From Archangium violaceum (GTDB taxonomy: Bacteria > Myxococcota > Myxococcia > Myxococcales > Myxococcaceae), in contig NZ_CP069396.1 in assembly GCF_016887565.1 (NCBI RefSeq), forward strand, positions 13,002,001 through 13,066,000: a stretch of 64,000 nt of DNA, given 5' to 3'. The notes beneath the pieces are model-generated. The model saw only the letters and a program-made list of their open reading frames with translations. It was not told where the DNA came from and searched no databases. The position numbers were made by a program, and so were the translations under genes. Below, in pieces: positions 62,046 through 64,000 of this stretch (the first letter of the stretch is position 1; each line of letters opens with the position of its first letter).

Positions 62046-63086
62046 TCAGGCCGGCAACGGGGCGGTGAGGGCCGCGAACATCATCTTCAGCACCGAGTCG
62101 CGCGCCACCAGCAGCTTCGTCGAGCCCAGCACCCACTTCACCGTCCGCCGGGAGATCTTCACCGGCTGCTTCTCCAGCACCGCCTTGTTCCCATACACCT
62201 TGCGCAGCGTCATCACCGCCAGGAACAGCGGCCAGAGGCAGAACAGCCGGATGCCGTGCTCTTCCCGGGGCAGCGCCATCACGTACTCGAAGGCCTGGCG
62301 CAGCTCCCGGTGCGCCACCGCCACCAGCTTCCCGTGCGCCTTCATCGCCTCGTCCCGCTTGTCCGGCTGCAGCAGGGACTCCGGCGTCAGCCCGTACTCC
62401 GCCAACACCGTCCTCGGCAGCCAGCAGCTCCCCCGCTCCAGATCCTCGCGCACGTCCTTGAGGATGTTCACCAGCTGCAACGCGTTGCCGAACGCCACCG
62501 CCCGCGGCTCCAGCTTCTCCGCCCGCTCCGCCACCGCCGGCGAGTACCAGGTGAACAGCCGCGTCAGCATCTCCCCCACCGTCCCCGCCACGTAGTAGCA
62601 GTAGCGCATCGTCTCCTCGAGGCTCTCCAGCCCCAGGCCTCCTCCCGAGACGCGGCCCTTGTCCCCCATCCTCCCCATCCCCTCCGTCATCGTCGCCACG
62701 CACGCCGCCACGTGCCCACGCACCGGCGCCTCGTGCACCGCCAGCGCCTCCAGCACCCTCGGCGTCCCCTCCAGCAGCCGCAGCTCGGCCGCCGGCGTCT
62801 GCGCCCGCAGCACCCGCAGCGCCTCCTGGGTGAAGCGCTTCGCGTCCGCCTGCCACCCCTCCGGCAACGTGCTCAACCGCGCCAGCTCCGTCAGCAGCGC
62901 CGCGCTCGCCGGGCCGTGCGCCTCGTCCTCCAGCGTGTCGGCGATCCGACACAGCAGGTAGGCCACCATCACCGCCGTGTCCAACGGGCCGGGCAGCACC
63001 GGGATGTTCAACGCGAAGGTGCGCGACACGGCGGGCAGCACCTCGCGACAGAAGGAGACGGCGTCGGGTTCGTTCCGCGGCGACAT
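62046..63086 (-). CDS. Squalene/phytoene synthase family protein, squalene-synthase-like
   Basis: A 346-residue prenyl-transferase-fold enzyme that joins two prenyl diphosphates head to head. The first Asp-rich motif is in LLCRIADTLEDE, the second in NILKDVREDLERGSCWLP; SRTFALNIPVLPGPL and YCYYVAGTVGEML are typical of squalene synthase rather than phytoene synthase. The C-terminal hydrophobic helix of eukaryotic enzymes is replaced by a basic tail. Squalene would feed sterol or hopanoid synthesis, both known in myxobacteria, but no cyclase gene is in the window. The ATG at 63086 was preferred to a TTG eight codons upstream. Confidence 0.88.
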   Translation of the reverse strand: MSPRNEPDAVSFCREVLPAVSRTFALNIPVLPGPLDTAVMVAYLLCRIADTLEDEAHGPASAALLTELARLSTLPEGWQADAKRFTQEALRVLRAQTPAAELRLLEGTPRVLEALAVHEAPVRGHVAACVATMTEGMGRMGDKGRVSGGGLGLESLEETMRYCYYVAGTVGEMLTRLFTWYSPAVAERAEKLEPRAVAFGNALQLVNILKDVREDLERGSCWLPRTVLAEYGLTPESLLQPDKRDEAMKAHGKLVAVAHRELRQAFEYVMALPREEHGIRLFCLWPLFLAVMTLRKVYGNKAVLEKQPVKISRRTVKWVLGSTKLLVARDSVLKMMFAALTAPLPA

Positions 63087-63256
63087 GGTCGGCGAGAGGC
63101 TCAGCTCCAAGAGACGACCACCCCTCGCTCCCTGGCTGCTCCCACCCCCGGAACCGGGCTCCCCGGCTGTCGCTCGTCCATCGCTCTCCCCTCACGTCAC
63201 AGAGGCGCGGGATTCAACCCCACCCGGGCTCCAGGTGCACGGAATCCCTTCGCCCC

Positions 63257-63751
63257 TCACCGCTCCGGCGCTTCTCGCTGCTCCGTGCCCGACTTCTGCC
63301 CGGATGCGTCACGCTTCAGTGGCTCGAGGGCGTTCACCACATAACCCTCCTCCTCCAGGGTGAAGCGCGCCCGCACCTCCTGCCCGGGTTGGAGTGCCTG
63401 GCGCCGGTCCGGGCTGAAGCGCGTGTCCTCCGTCAGCTCGAGCGGGAAGACGGCCCCTCCGTGCCGCAGCCAGAGCTGGTCCCCTCGCACGTTCACCACC
63501 TCGCCGTGGAGCTCGCCCTCCTCGCCGGTGCCGGCCAGGCCGGAGCCACCCGTGCCCTCCTCGGACTCCAGCGTGACGGGCGAGTCGTCCGACTGCGGCG
63601 TCTGGCGGAAATCGTCCATGTTGTCGGGAATGTCCTCTGGCAGCTGCTGCCCGTCGACCTTGCCGCGATCGCCGCTCAGCACCTCCTGCGCGCCCGCCAC
63701 CGGGCCCACCAGCCCGAGCACCGCGAGCCATGCCAACGCCTTGCCTGCCAT
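63257..63751 (-). CDS. Small exported protein with S1-like beta domain
   Basis: A 164-residue protein with a signal peptide (MAGKALAWLAVLGLVGPVAG) and a strong AGGAGG site. An acidic linker (LPEDIPDNMDDFRQTPQSDD) is followed by a ~70-residue beta-rich domain (ELHGEVVNVRGDQLWLRHGG, LQPGQEVRARFTLEEEGYVV) like small OB-fold or DUF5666-type domains that start with a GxV-type strand. The chain ends in a charged tail. The gene lies 28 bp after the partial gene at the window edge and probably shares its transcript. Function is unknown. Confidence 0.7.
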   Translation of the reverse strand: MAGKALAWLAVLGLVGPVAGAQEVLSGDRGKVDGQQLPEDIPDNMDDFRQTPQSDDSPVTLESEEGTGGSGLAGTGEEGELHGEVVNVRGDQLWLRHGGAVFPLELTEDTRFSPDRRQALQPGQEVRARFTLEEEGYVVNALEPLKRDASGQKSGTEQREAPER

Positions 63752-63779
63752 GGGTACCTCCTGTGCTGCCTCTGCCCTC

Positions 63780-63998
63780 CTATGGAGATGGAGCGCCCGC
63801 GCCGCCCTGGCCCGGCGACTCCCCCGCGGAGGAGGCCGGCGGGAGGGCCTCGTCCGAGAGCAGGAGGGCCAGGAGGGCACCCTCTTCGATCTGCGCGAGA
63901 GGAATGACGTTGCTGGGAATGCGCAGCGTCACGGGGACGGGAGGGCCTCGGGTCTCATCGCAGGTGCGCCAGCCAGAGTAGTGATTGCCGGCCAGGGG
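63780..63998 (-). CDS. 3' end of a gene running off the right edge, unknown function
   Basis: An open frame enters from the right edge and ends with TAG at 63780-63782. The visible 72 residues include YSGWRTCDETRGPPVPVTLR, IPSNVIPLAQIEEGALLALL and a Ser/Gly/Pro-rich end. No family is recognised. Its stop is 28 bp before the next minus-strand start, so the two are probably one operon. The codon use fits real coding DNA. Confidence 0.6.
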   Translation of the reverse strand, partial: PLAGNHYSGWRTCDETRGPPVPVTLRIPSNVIPLAQIEEGALLALLLSDEALPPASSAGESPGQGGAGAPSP

Positions 63999-64000
63999 CA

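Overview
The window is about 64 kb of very GC-rich, densely coding DNA with almost every third codon position G or C. The gene families point to a myxobacterium, most likely the Cystobacter/Archangium branch of the Myxococcales. The markers are three serine/threonine kinases, a DUF2381 gene overlapping one of them, a myxobacterial PilZ paralogue, two ADYC-motif secreted proteins, a SitA-type lipoprotein toxin with its immunity gene, many lipoproteins, and an FHA/sigma-54 activator. This is inference from gene content; there is no rRNA or tRNA in the window. Twelve copies of a short palindromic repeat with a GGGAGAGGG arm sit only between genes.

Left part (1-19,000): the 3' end of rtcB; a coiled-coil/PilZ protein; a Uma2-type nuclease; a secreted glycoside-hydrolase-like gene broken by an in-frame TGA; a three-gene operon around an M28 lipoprotein peptidase; a metallo-beta-lactamase-fold hydrolase; a membrane histidine kinase with a pseudo-receiver-like partner; a Cys-rich repeat lipoprotein; an App1-type phosphatase; a YdcF/glycolipid-binding pair; then a SitA-like toxin lipoprotein with a CdiA-type tRNase tip, its immunity gene, and an HNH nuclease.

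Middle (19,000-41,300): a kinase/DUF2381 pair and a related 3'-end remnant; an SMI1/KNR4 protein; a class III adenylate cyclase; a homologue of cofactor-free quinaldine 2,4-dioxygenase with a TetR regulator and operator; a sugar cluster (GH15 glucosidase, cyclase-family protein, glucose dehydrogenase); an MFS exporter; a response regulator; a periplasmic cyclohexadienyl dehydratase-chorismate mutase fusion; a phospholipase D-like lipoprotein; an NlpC/P60 endopeptidase; a large PilZ-like protein.

Right part (41,300-64,000): a PEGA-domain kinase and a GIN-domain protein, followed by the most interesting block. From 58,470 down to 45,508 seven genes run in one direction: ADYC protein 2, FHA/sigma-54 activator, kinase-STAND-FGE protein, ADYC protein 1, DUF4288 protein, a large toxin-like lipoprotein and its putative immunity protein. 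Both ADYC genes are preceded by good sigma-54 promoters (GG-N10-GC) placed exactly the same distance from the start codon, with similar leaders. Two pairs of related palindromes with 32-33 bp spacing lie upstream of ADYC 2 and of the kinase. I infer a phospho-threonine/FHA/sigma-54 circuit controlling secreted ADYC proteins and possibly the toxin. The window ends with a cyclic-nucleotide-gated MscS channel, a DUF938 methyltransferase, an aldo/keto reductase, a squalene-synthase-like enzyme, a small exported protein and the 3' end of one more gene.
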